Shown here piece after piece: positions 44,881-52,515 of a DNA stretch of 64,000 nt. The stretch's first letter is position 1; every line of letters begins with the position of its first letter. This DNA is from Flavisphingopyxis sp963800335 (GTDB lineage: Bacteria; Pseudomonadota; Alphaproteobacteria; Sphingomonadales; Sphingomonadaceae). A program made the position numbers and the translations under genes. The notes beneath the pieces are model-generated. The model ran no database searches, was not told where the DNA came from, and worked only from the letters and a program-made list of their open reading frames with translations. The DNA lies in NCBI GenBank assembly GCA_963800335.1, contig CAWDAN010000001.1:1-64000 (forward strand), in the 5' to 3' direction.

Positions 44881-45193
44881 TGATCGTCTCCCCGGACTTG
44901 ACGGCGACGCGGATACGCTTGCCATCCTTGGTTTCGATGCGAACGCGGGTCGGCTTGCCGGTCTTGGGATCGGCAATCGCGACCTTCGAAATCGCCATCG
45001 GTGCAGGAACGCGCTCGATGCCGCCCTGCGGGTTTTCCTGAGTCGGCTTGCGGTGGCGCGTGATGACGTTGAGGCCATCGACGACCAGCTTGCCGTCCTT
45101 GGGCAACACGCGAGTGACCTCGCCGGTGCGACCCTTGTCCTTGCCGGACAGGACGATCACACTGTCGCCCTTGCGGATTTTTGCGGTAGCCAT
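44873..45193 (-). CDS. rplX: 50S ribosomal protein L24
   Basis: L24, 106 residues, an assembly initiator. K-G-D-S-V-I-V-L-S-G-K-D-K-G-R-T-G-E-V is the KOW motif. Tightly packed between rplN and rplE, 1 base from one and overlapping the other. Confidence 0.95.
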   Translation of the reverse strand: MATAKIRKGDSVIVLSGKDKGRTGEVTRVLPKDGKLVVDGLNVITRHRKPTQENPQGGIERVPAPMAISKVAIADPKTGKPTRVRIETKDGKRIRVAVKSGETISG

Positions 45194-45194
45194 G

Positions 45195-45563
45195 TTACAG
45201 GACCTCCGGAGCCAGGCTGATGATCTTCATGTGCTTGCGGGCGCGCAGTTCGCGCACCACGGGGCCGAAGATACGCGTGCCGATGGGCTCTGCGTTGTTG
45301 TTGACGAGCACCGCGGCGTTGCTGTCGAAGCGGATGACCGAACCGTCGGGACGACGAACGTCCTTGCGGGTGCGGACGATGACGGCCTTGTGGACGTCGC
45401 CCTTCTTCACCTTGCCGCGCGGTGCAGCTTCCTTGACCGAGACGACGATAATGTCGCCGACGCCGGCGACGCGGCGCTTCGACCCGCCGAGCACCTTGAT
45501 GCACTGCACGCGCTTCGCGCCCGAGTTATCGGCGACCTCAAGGTTTGATTGCATCTGGATCAT
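45195..45563 (-). CDS. rplN: 50S ribosomal protein L14
   Basis: L14, 122 residues. Begins M-I-Q-M-Q-S-N-L-E-V-A-D-N-S-G-A and has the conserved G-D-I-I-V-V-S-V-K-E and R-E-L-R-A-R-K-H-M-K-I-I-S-L-A-P-E-V-L parts. A 73-base gap before it is the longest inside the spc-S10 junction. Confidence 0.95.
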   Translation of the reverse strand: MIQMQSNLEVADNSGAKRVQCIKVLGGSKRRVAGVGDIIVVSVKEAAPRGKVKKGDVHKAVIVRTRKDVRRPDGSVIRFDSNAAVLVNNNAEPIGTRIFGPVVRELRARKHMKIISLAPEVL

Positions 45564-45636
45564 CGATCCGGTTCCTTCTCAACTGGCTTGCCGAGACGCG
45601 CTCGGCAGTTCCAAAATTATGTGGCGTTGCGAGCGT

Positions 45637-45900
45637 TCAGCTCGCCTTCGCGGGCGAAACGTGGGTGTCGACGCGCTCGGTGACCTTCCAGGTCTTGAGC
45701 TTCGACATCGGCCGCGTCTCTTCGATACGGACGGTCTCGCCGGCCTTGTATTCATTGGCCTCGTCGTGCGCGTGGTACTTCTTCGAGCGCCGGATGATCT
45801 TCCCGTAGAGCGGGTGCTTCACCTTGCGCTCGACCTTGACCACAACGGTCTTGTCGGGCTTGTCGGACACGATGGTGCCGGTCAGGATACGTTTAGGCAT
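45637..45900 (-). CDS. rpsQ: 30S ribosomal protein S17
   Basis: S17, 87 residues, a primary 16S binder. M-P-K-R-I-L-T-G-T-I-V-S-D-K-P-D-K-T-V-V-V is the OB-fold start and R-P-M-S-K-L-K-T-W is the conserved R-P-L-S-K-T-K box. Last gene of the S10-type block. Confidence 0.95.
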   Translation of the reverse strand: MPKRILTGTIVSDKPDKTVVVKVERKVKHPLYGKIIRRSKKYHAHDEANEYKAGETVRIEETRPMSKLKTWKVTERVDTHVSPAKAS

Positions 45901-45912
45901 ATCGGTTCGTCC

Positions 45913-46218
45913 TTACTTCTTCTTCGGCGCGCGCTTGCTGCGCGAAGGCTTGGGAGCCGCTTTTTTCGGCGCGGCCTTTTTCGCCGTCGGCTTCTTGGCA
46001 GCGGCCTTCACAGGCGCGTCGCCGTTGGCGCGTTCGGCCTGCAGCGTCTGGATCCGGGCGATGCCGCGGCGCACTTCGCGAATGCGCGAAGGACGCTCGA
46101 GCTGGCCGGTGGCCGACTGAAAGCGCAGGTTGAACGCCTCGCGACCGAGTTCGCCGAGCTGTTCGCCCAGCTGATCGTCGCTCTTGGCGCGAAGGTCTGA
46201 AATCTTGTCGAAACCCAT
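45913..46218 (-). CDS. rpmC: 50S ribosomal protein L29 with Lys/Ala tail
   Basis: L29, 101 residues against about 63 in E. coli. The normal two-helix core (D-L-R-A-K-S-D-D-Q-L ... R-R-G-I-A-R-I-Q-T) is followed by a 35-residue low-complexity tail of Lys, Ala and Pro ending K-R-A-P-K-K-K. L29 lies by the peptide exit tunnel, so the tail would reach out near trigger factor/SRP sites. Confidence 0.92.
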   Translation of the reverse strand: MGFDKISDLRAKSDDQLGEQLGELGREAFNLRFQSATGQLERPSRIREVRRGIARIQTLQAERANGDAPVKAAAKKPTAKKAAPKKAAPKPSRSKRAPKKK

Positions 46219-46220
46219 GA

Positions 46221-46652
46221 TCAGGCTCCCAAATGCGAGGTGTCGCCGAGACGGGCAACGACCTTTGTTTTGATCGGCAGCTTCATCGCGGCACGCTCGA
46301 AAGCGACTGCGGCGAGCGGGCCGGGAACGCCGTCGAGTTCGAACAGGATGCGGCCCGGCTTGACCCGTGCTGCCCAATATTCGACCGAACCCTTGCCCTT
46401 GCCCTGACGGACTTCGGCCGGCTTCTTCGACACCGGGACGTCGGGGAAGATACGGATCCACAACCGGCCCTGGCGCTTGATGTGACGCGTGATCGCGCGG
46501 CGAGCCGCCTCGATCTGGCGGGCGGTGAGGCGCTCGGGCTCCATCGCCTTCAGCCCGTACGAGCCGAAGTTGAGCGTCGTGCCACCGGGCGCATCGCCCT
46601 TGATCCGGCCCTTGAAGGCTTTGCGGAACTTGGTTTTCTTAGGTTGCAGCAT
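46221..46652 (-). CDS. rplP: 50S ribosomal protein L16
   Basis: L16, 143 residues, near the A-site tRNA. Starts M-L-Q-P-K-K-T-K-F-R-K and contains R-I-F-P-D-V-P-V-S-K-K-P and R-M-G-K-G-K-G-equivalent R-Q-G-K-G-K-G-S-V-E-Y-W-A-A-R-V. Normal length. Confidence 0.95.
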   Translation of the reverse strand: MLQPKKTKFRKAFKGRIKGDAPGGTTLNFGSYGLKAMEPERLTARQIEAARRAITRHIKRQGRLWIRIFPDVPVSKKPAEVRQGKGKGSVEYWAARVKPGRILFELDGVPGPLAAVAFERAAMKLPIKTKVVARLGDTSHLGA

Positions 46653-46668
46653 GTCTCTGTCCTAATCC

Positions 46669-47367
46669 TTAGCGATGCGGCGGGCGAACGCCCGAGGTCT
46701 GCGATTCAACCATCAGGCGATCGGTCGCCATCGGGTCGTGACCGAGGATCTCGCCCTTGAAGATCCAGACCTTGATGCCGCACACGCCATAGGCGGTGTG
46801 CGCTTCGGCTTCGGCGTAATCGACGTTGGCGCGCAGCGTATGAAGCGGCACGCGGCCTTCGCGATACTGTTCAACGCGGGCGATTTCAGCGCCGCCGAGA
46901 CGGCCGCCACACATGATCTTGATGCCTTCGGCACCGAGACGCATCGCCGACTGCATCGCGCGCTTCATGGCACGACGGAAGGCAACGCGGCGCTCGAGCT
47001 GATCGGCGATCCCCTGGGCGACGAGCTTGGCGTCGACTTCGGGCTTGCGGATCTCGACGATGTTGAGCGACACGTCGCTCGACGTCATCGCGCCGAGCGC
47101 CTTGCGCAGCTTCTCGATGTCGGCGCCCTTCTTGCCGATGATGACACCGGGGCGCGCGGCATAGATCGAAACGCGGCACAATTTGGCCGGACGATCGATG
47201 ACGACCTTGCTGATCGCCGCCTGAGGCAGTTCCTTGACGATGTACTGGCGGATCTTGAGATCTTCCATCAGGAGACGGCCATAGTCGTCGCCTTCGGCGT
47301 ACCAGCGGCTGTCCCAGGTACGGTTGATCTGCAGACGCAGGCCGATCGGATTGGATTTATGACCCAT
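46669..47367 (-). CDS. rpsC: 30S ribosomal protein S3
   Basis: S3, 232 residues, with the KH domain motif G-V-I-I-G-K-K-G-A-D-I-E and C-terminal R-L-G-G-A-E-I-A-R. Starts M-G-H-K-S-N-P-I-G-L-R-L. Part of the mRNA entry channel with S5. Confidence 0.95.
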   Translation of the reverse strand: MGHKSNPIGLRLQINRTWDSRWYAEGDDYGRLLMEDLKIRQYIVKELPQAAISKVVIDRPAKLCRVSIYAARPGVIIGKKGADIEKLRKALGAMTSSDVSLNIVEIRKPEVDAKLVAQGIADQLERRVAFRRAMKRAMQSAMRLGAEGIKIMCGGRLGGAEIARVEQYREGRVPLHTLRANVDYAEAEAHTAYGVCGIKVWIFKGEILGHDPMATDRLMVESQTSGVRPPHR

Positions 47368-47369
47368 GA

Positions 47370-47747
47370 TTAAGCCTCTTCGCGTTCTTCGACGATGATC
47401 CGGACCCGGCTGAAGGGCTTGAGGATCTGGGTGGACTTGCCGCGACCGCGCGTATGGAAACGCTTCATGGTCAGCGACTTGCCGACGCTGGCCTCGGCAA
47501 CGACGAGCGCGTCGACGTCGAGGTTGTGGTTGTTCTCTGCATTGGCGATCGCCGAGGCGAGCACCTTGCGGACGTCGACGGCCATCGCCTTGGTCGAGAA
47601 CTTCAGGATGTTGAGCGCGTCCTCGGCCTTCTTGCCACGGATCAACGCCGCCACGAGGTTCAGCTTCTGGGCCGAACCACGAACGTTGGTGTTGGTCGCC
47701 AGCGCCTGATTATCGGCGACGCGACGCGGAGATGTTGGCTTGCCCAT
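47370..47747 (-). CDS. rplV: 50S ribosomal protein L22
   Basis: L22, 125 residues; its hairpin lines the exit tunnel and is a macrolide-resistance site. Motifs S-A-Q-K-L-N-L-V-A-A-L-I-R-G-K and R-G-R-G-K-S-T-Q-I-L-K are intact. Overlaps the rpsS stop by one base. Confidence 0.95.
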   Translation of the reverse strand: MGKPTSPRRVADNQALATNTNVRGSAQKLNLVAALIRGKKAEDALNILKFSTKAMAVDVRKVLASAIANAENNHNLDVDALVVAEASVGKSLTMKRFHTRGRGKSTQILKPFSRVRIIVEEREEA

Positions 47748-48022
47748 TAGCGCTTGCCCTTCTTGTCGGCAGCGTGACCCGGGAAATAACGGGTCGGCGC
47801 GAATTCACCGAGTTTGTGGCCAACCATGTCCTCATTGACCGAAACGGGCACATGCTTGCGACCGTTGTAGACATTGAAGGTCAGGCCGACGAACTGCGGC
47901 AGGATGGTCGAACGACGCGACCAGGTCTTGATCGGCGAACGCGCACCAGCTTCCTGGGCGTCTTCGGCTTTTTTCAACAGGCTCAGTTCGACGAACGGGC
48001 CTTTCCAGACGGAGCGGGCCAT
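47747..48022 (-). CDS. rpsS: 30S ribosomal protein S19
   Basis: S19, 91 residues. M-A-R-S-V-W-K-G-P-F-V and G-H-K-L-G-E-F-A-P-T-R are diagnostic. Sits 3 bases after rplB. Confidence 0.95.
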   Translation of the reverse strand: MARSVWKGPFVELSLLKKAEDAQEAGARSPIKTWSRRSTILPQFVGLTFNVYNGRKHVPVSVNEDMVGHKLGEFAPTRYFPGHAADKKGKR

Positions 48023-48025
48023 GAC

Positions 48026-48862
48026 TTACCTCTTCTTCTTCGCGTGACGCGACCGGATGATCATGCGATCGGTCTGCTTGTTCTTGCGGGTGCGGGCACC
48101 CTTGGTCGGCTTGCCCCACGGGGTGACCGGATGACGGCCGCCCGAGGTACGGCCTTCGCCGCCACCATGAGGGTGATCGACCGGGTTCTTGGCAACGCCG
48201 CGAGTCAAAGGACGACGACCCTTCCAGCGGGTGCGGCCGGCCTTGGCGAAATTCTGGTTGGCGTTGTCGGGGTTCGACACCGCGCCGACCGTGCCCATGC
48301 AGGTCCCCAGCACATAGCGCTGTTCACCCGAGTTGAGGCGGACGATGACCATGCCGCGATCGCGACCGACGAGCTGGGCATAGGTGCCAGCCGAACGGGC
48401 GATCTGGCCGCCCTTGCCGGGCTTCAGCTCGATGTTGTGGATGATCGTGCCGATCGGCATCTGCGACAGCTTCATCGCGTTGCCGGGCTTCACATCGCAC
48501 TTTTCAGCGGCGATCACGGTGTCACCAACGGCGAGGCGCTGCGGTGCCAGGATATAGGCCTGCTCGCCGTCCTCATAGGTGATGAGGGCGATGAACGCGG
48601 TCCGGTTGGGATCGTATTCGAGCCGCTCCACGGTGGCGGGGGCGTCGAACTTGCGGCGCTTGAAATCGATGTAACGATAACGCTGCTTGTGACCGCCGGC
48701 GATGCCGCGCGAGGTCACGTGACCCTTGTTGTTGCGACCACCGGTCTTGCGCTTGCCTTCGGTCAGCGCCTTGACGGGCTTGCCCTTCCACAGGCTCGAC
48801 CGATCGACGAGGATCAGGCCGCGACGTGCGGGGCTAGTCGGTTTGTAACTCTTGAGTGCCAT
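48026..48862 (-). CDS. rplB: 50S ribosomal protein L2
   Basis: L2, 278 residues, needed for peptidyl-transferase assembly. The conserved loop N-P-V-D-H-P-H-G-G-G-E-G with the functional His is present, as is the basic C-terminus. Normal length. Confidence 0.96.
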   Translation of the reverse strand: MALKSYKPTSPARRGLILVDRSSLWKGKPVKALTEGKRKTGGRNNKGHVTSRGIAGGHKQRYRYIDFKRRKFDAPATVERLEYDPNRTAFIALITYEDGEQAYILAPQRLAVGDTVIAAEKCDVKPGNAMKLSQMPIGTIIHNIELKPGKGGQIARSAGTYAQLVGRDRGMVIVRLNSGEQRYVLGTCMGTVGAVSNPDNANQNFAKAGRTRWKGRRPLTRGVAKNPVDHPHGGGEGRTSGGRHPVTPWGKPTKGARTRKNKQTDRMIIRSRHAKKKR

Positions 48863-48876
48863 CGGTTCCTAGCCCC

Positions 48877-49191
48877 TCAAATACCGGTTGTGACGTCGAT
48901 CGATTGGCCTTCGGCCAACGTCACAACGGCTTTTTTAATGTCGGAGCGGCGGTAGGGCCTGCCCTTCCAGCGCTTGGTCTTGCCCTTGACGACAAGCGTG
49001 TTGACCTTGGTCACGGTGACGTCGAACAACGCCTCGATCGCTTCCTTGATCGCGGGCTTGGTCGCGTCGTTGGCGACACGAAAGACGACCGCGTTATGCT
49101 CCGAGAGCATGGTCGACTTTTCGGTGATCACAGGAGAGACCACCGTCGTGTAATGCCGCGCGGCGACTTCCTTTTTCTGCTTTTTAGCCAT
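48877..49191 (-). CDS. rplW: 50S ribosomal protein L23
   Basis: L23, 104 residues, the trigger-factor docking site at the tunnel exit. V-I-T-E-K-S-T-M-L-S-E and K-T-K-R-W-K-G-R-P-Y-R-R-S-D-I-K-K-A are typical. Overlaps the rplD end by 8 bases. Confidence 0.95.
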   Translation of the reverse strand: MAKKQKKEVAARHYTTVVSPVITEKSTMLSEHNAVVFRVANDATKPAIKEAIEALFDVTVTKVNTLVVKGKTKRWKGRPYRRSDIKKAVVTLAEGQSIDVTTGI

Positions 49192-49816
49192 TGAAGCGCG
49201 CCTCCAGCTGTTCGATGCCGGCGCGGGTCAGGACCAGCGTGTCGGCACGAAGGATATCGTAAACATTGGCGCCGATCGCGGGCAGCGTATCGATGCCGAT
49301 GAGGTTGGCCGAAGCCTTCTTGAACGCCTCGTTGGCCGCGTCGGTGCTGTCGATGAACAGCGCACGTCCGGCGAAACCGAACTGATCGAGCTGCCCCTTG
49401 AGCGACTTGGTCTTGGCGTCCTTGATGTCGAGGTTGTCGAGCACGACGAGCTTGCCGTCCCTGGCTTTCGACGACAGCGCCATCTTCAGGCCGAGCGCGC
49501 GGATCTTCTTGTTCAGCGACGGGTTGAAGTCGCGGACCCGAGGACCGTGCGCCTTACCACCGCCGATGAAGATCGGCGCACGACGATCGCCGTGACGAGC
49601 GGTACCGCCGCCCTTCTGCTTGCCGAACTTCTTGCCGGTGCGGGCAACGTCCGAACGCTCACGAGCGCCGCGAGCGGTGCCGCGACGGCTTTCGAGCTGC
49701 CAGGTGACGACGCGGTGGAGGATATCCGCCCGCGGCTCGACACCGAACACGGCATCATTGAGATCGACGTCCGACTTTGCAGCCTTGCCGTCGAGGGTTT
49801 GAACCTTCGCCTTCAT
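49184..49816 (-). CDS. rplD: 50S ribosomal protein L4
   Basis: L4, 210 residues from ATG at 49816, with AGGAG about ten bases upstream. R-G-T-A-R-G-A-R-E-R-S, G-G-G-T-A-R-H-G-D-R-R-A-P, and P-R-V-R-D-F-N-P-S-L-N-K-K are the conserved loop. As the bases stand, the upstream rplC frame runs into this gene without a stop (see rplC). L4 binds 23S rRNA, lines the tunnel and represses the S10 operon in gammaproteobacteria. Confidence 0.93.
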   Translation of the reverse strand: MKAKVQTLDGKAAKSDVDLNDAVFGVEPRADILHRVVTWQLESRRGTARGARERSDVARTGKKFGKQKGGGTARHGDRRAPIFIGGGKAHGPRVRDFNPSLNKKIRALGLKMALSSKARDGKLVVLDNLDIKDAKTKSLKGQLDQFGFAGRALFIDSTDAANEAFKKASANLIGIDTLPAIGANVYDILRADTLVLTRAGIEQLEARFNG

Positions 49817-49818
49817 GT

Positions 49819-50578
49819 TCAAGAACTCCTGCGCTGGGGCCGCGTCGGTCGCCGGCGCCTGGTCGGCGGGCGTATCGGCGGGAGCGGATGTATTCTGGTT
49901 GGCAGCCTGCTTGATGCCGGCGGGGTATGGCGCATCGGCATGACGCGCGAGCTTGACGGCGTCGCGAACGACGAGCCAGCCACCCTTCGAGCCGGGCACC
50001 GAGCCCTTGACGAAGAGCAGGCCACGTTCGACGTCGGTGCGGACGATCTCGAGGTTCTGCTGGGTGCGCTGACGGTCGCCCATGTGGCCGGCCATTTTCT
50101 TGTTCTTGAACACGCGGCCCGGATCCTGGCGGTTACCCGTCGAACCGTGCGCACGGTGGCTGACCGAGACGCCGTGCGTCGCGCGCATGCCGCCGAAGTT
50201 CCAGCGCTTCATGGCGCCGGCGAAACCCTTGCCCTGCGTGTGGCCGGTGACGTCGACGATCTGGCCGGGAACGAAATGGTCGGCGGAGATTTCCGCGCCC
50301 ACGTCGAGCACCGCATCGTCGGCGACGCGGAATTCCGCGACGCGCATCTTGGGCTCTACCTCGGCAAGGCCGAAGGCAACGCGCTGTGGCTTGTTGACAT
50401 TCTTTGCCCGCGCCTTGCCGGCGCCGAGCTGGACGGCGACATAGCCGTCACGTTCCTGTTCACGAACCGAGACCACCTGACAGCCTTCGAGGCTGAGGAC
50501 GGTGACGGGCACGTGCCGGCCGTCGTCCTGAAACAGGCGGGTCATCCCGACTTTCTTCGCGATCACGCCAGTGCGCAT
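49819..50578 (-). CDS. rplC: 50S ribosomal protein L3 (one apparent frameshift near its end)
   Basis: L3, about 253 residues, starting M-R-T-G-V-I-A-K-K-V-G-M-T-R-L-F. The methylated-Gln region G-S-T-G-N-R-Q-D-P-G-R-V-F is intact. A low-complexity Ala/Asp/Gln tail ends the protein. Read literally, the frame has no stop before rplD; removing one base from the GGGG run at 49836-49839 yields a TGA at 49821-49819, just upstream of the rplD ATG. The length is 3n+1, which supports an inserted base. Confidence 0.9.
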
Positions 50579-50798
50579 GATGCAATTCCTTCCAACAGAG
50601 GCACGCGGACCATTCCGCGTGCTTGTCAGCCCAATGTATTGCATCGCCCCGTCCGGGCTGAACGTCTCGCGAGGTGTGCGCGAAACTAGACGGGGGACGC
50701 TGCCCGGAAGACCGGCGGTATCCACCTATTCGATTAACTCCCCGCCGAGGGCGGGAACCCGGAGCCGCCCACAGGGGCGATCGTGCTCCGAAACCGGC

Positions 50799-51110
50799 TT
50801 ATGCCAGCTTGATCTCTACGTTGACGCCGGCGGCCAGATCGAGCTTCATCAGCGCGTCGACCGTCTGCGGCGTGGGCTGCACGATGTCGAGCAGCCGCTT
50901 GTAGGTACGAACCTCGAACTGCTCACGCGACTTCTTGTCGATGTGCGGGCCGCGGTTGACCGTGAATTTCTCGATACGCGTTGGCAGGGGAATGGGCCCG
51001 CGGATCAAAGCTCCCGTACGACGCGCCGTTTCGGCGATGTCGCCCGTTGCCTGGTCGAGCACCCGATGATCGAATGCCTTCAGGCGAATGCGAATGTTCT
51101 GCGTTTCCAT
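50799..51110 (-). CDS. rpsJ: 30S ribosomal protein S10
   Basis: S10, 103 residues, starting M-E-T-Q-N-I-R-I-R-L-K-A-F-D-H-R. The loop G-P-I-P-L-P-T-R-I-E-K-F-T-V-N-R-G-P-H is intact. First gene of the S10 block; 220 bases separate it from rplC, an unusually long gap that could hold a leader or regulatory site. Confidence 0.96.
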   Translation of the reverse strand: METQNIRIRLKAFDHRVLDQATGDIAETARRTGALIRGPIPLPTRIEKFTVNRGPHIDKKSREQFEVRTYKRLLDIVQPTPQTVDALMKLDLAAGVNVEIKLA

Positions 51111-51201
51111 AACCGTCTACCGATGCGAAAGAGCCAAAACAAATCGCCCCGTATCCTTGCGGATGGCCGAGGCGACCGTTGAATTTATGTAGCGAAAACT
51201 A

Positions 51202-51233
51202 CCAGCCGCCCGAATCACGATCCGAGCGGCTGG
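51202..51233 (-). terminator. Terminator-like hairpin downstream of tuf
   Basis: A perfect 8-bp stem CCAGCCGC/GCGGCTGG with a 16-base loop lies just after the tuf stop. On the minus strand it is followed by TAGTTTTC. It should end much of the str-operon transcription before the S10 block. Confidence 0.68.
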
Positions 51234-51243
51234 CAGTCCTATA

Positions 51244-52434
51244 TTACTTGGTGATCGTGCTGACAACCCCTGCACCCACGGTGCGGCCGCCTTCGCGGAT
51301 TGCGAAGCGCAGACCCTGGTCCATGGCGATCGGTGCGATCAGCTTGACGCCGATCGTGACGTTGTCGCCAGGCATGACCATTTCGGTGCCCTCGGGGAGG
51401 ACGACTTCACCGGTCACGTCGGTCGTGCGGAAGTAGAACTGCGGACGGTAGTTGGCAAAGAACGGCGTGTGACGGCCGCCTTCGTCCTTCGACAGAACGT
51501 AGACTTCGGCATCGAAATCGGTGTGCGGCGTGATCGAACCGGGCTTGCAGAGAACCTGGCCGCGTTCGACGTCGTCACGACCGATGCCGCGGATCAGCGC
51601 ACCGACGTTGTCGCCAGCTTCGCCGCGATCGAGCAGCTTGCGGAACATTTCGACGCCCGTGACCGTGGTCTTGGCGGTGTCCTTGATGCCGACGATTTCG
51701 ACTTCGTCGCCAACATTGACGATACCGGTTTCGATACGGCCGGTGACGACGGTACCGCGACCCGAGATCGAGAACACGTCCTCGATCGGCATCAGGAAGG
51801 GACGATCGAGCGGACGCTCGGGCTGCGGGATGTACTCGTCGACAGCCTTCATCAGCGCGAGGATCGATTCCTTGCCGATGTTGTCGTCACGACCTTCGAG
51901 AGCGGCGAGAGCCGAACCCTTGATGATCGGAATGTCGTCGCCGGGGAACTCGTACGAGCTCAGGAGTTCGCGAACTTCGAGTTCGACGAGCTCAAGCAGC
52001 TCTTCGTCGTCGACCTGGTCGACCTTGTTCATGTAGACGACAAGCGCCGGCACGCCGACCTGCTTGGCGAGCAGGATGTGCTCGCGGGTCTGCGGCATCG
52101 GGCCGTCAGCAGCGTTCACGACCAGGATCGCGCCGTCCATCTGGGCGGCACCGGTGATCATGTTCTTCACATAGTCGGCGTGTCCCGGGCAATCGACGTG
52201 CGCATAGTGACGGCCTTCGGTCTCGTATTCGACGTGTGCCGTCGAAATCGTGATGCCGCGCTCGCGCTCTTCGGGAGCCTTGTCGATGTTTGCGAAATCA
52301 ACCGCAGCGCCGCCGAATGCCTCAGCCATCACCTTGGTGATCGCTGCGGTCAGCGTGGTCTTGCCATGGTCGACGTGACCGATGGTGCCAACGTTGCAAT
52401 GCGGCTTGTTCCGCTCAAATTTTGCCTTAGCCAT
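51244..52434 (-). CDS. tuf: Elongation factor Tu
   Basis: EF-Tu, 396 residues, the GTPase that delivers aminoacyl-tRNA. G-H-V-D-H-G-K-T-T-L (G1), D-C-P-G-H-A-D-Y-V-K (G3) and N-K-V-D (G4) are all present. Normal length. Whether a second tuf copy exists outside the window is unknown. Confidence 0.97.
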   Translation of the reverse strand: MAKAKFERNKPHCNVGTIGHVDHGKTTLTAAITKVMAEAFGGAAVDFANIDKAPEERERGITISTAHVEYETEGRHYAHVDCPGHADYVKNMITGAAQMDGAILVVNAADGPMPQTREHILLAKQVGVPALVVYMNKVDQVDDEELLELVELEVRELLSSYEFPGDDIPIIKGSALAALEGRDDNIGKESILALMKAVDEYIPQPERPLDRPFLMPIEDVFSISGRGTVVTGRIETGIVNVGDEVEIVGIKDTAKTTVTGVEMFRKLLDRGEAGDNVGALIRGIGRDDVERGQVLCKPGSITPHTDFDAEVYVLSKDEGGRHTPFFANYRPQFYFRTTDVTGEVVLPEGTEMVMPGDNVTIGVKLIAPIAMDQGLRFAIREGGRTVGAGVVSTITK

Positions 52435-52515
52435 AACTCAAACCCTTCACATCAATATCGCTATTTTGCGTGACCCGCGGTCCGCACCGCGGGCGCTCAT
52501 AGCACCAAAATCAAA

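Noticed and set aside
49184..50578. True L3-L4 fusion protein
   Set aside because: One-base change in a G-run creates a stop exactly before a good ribosome site and ATG for L4.
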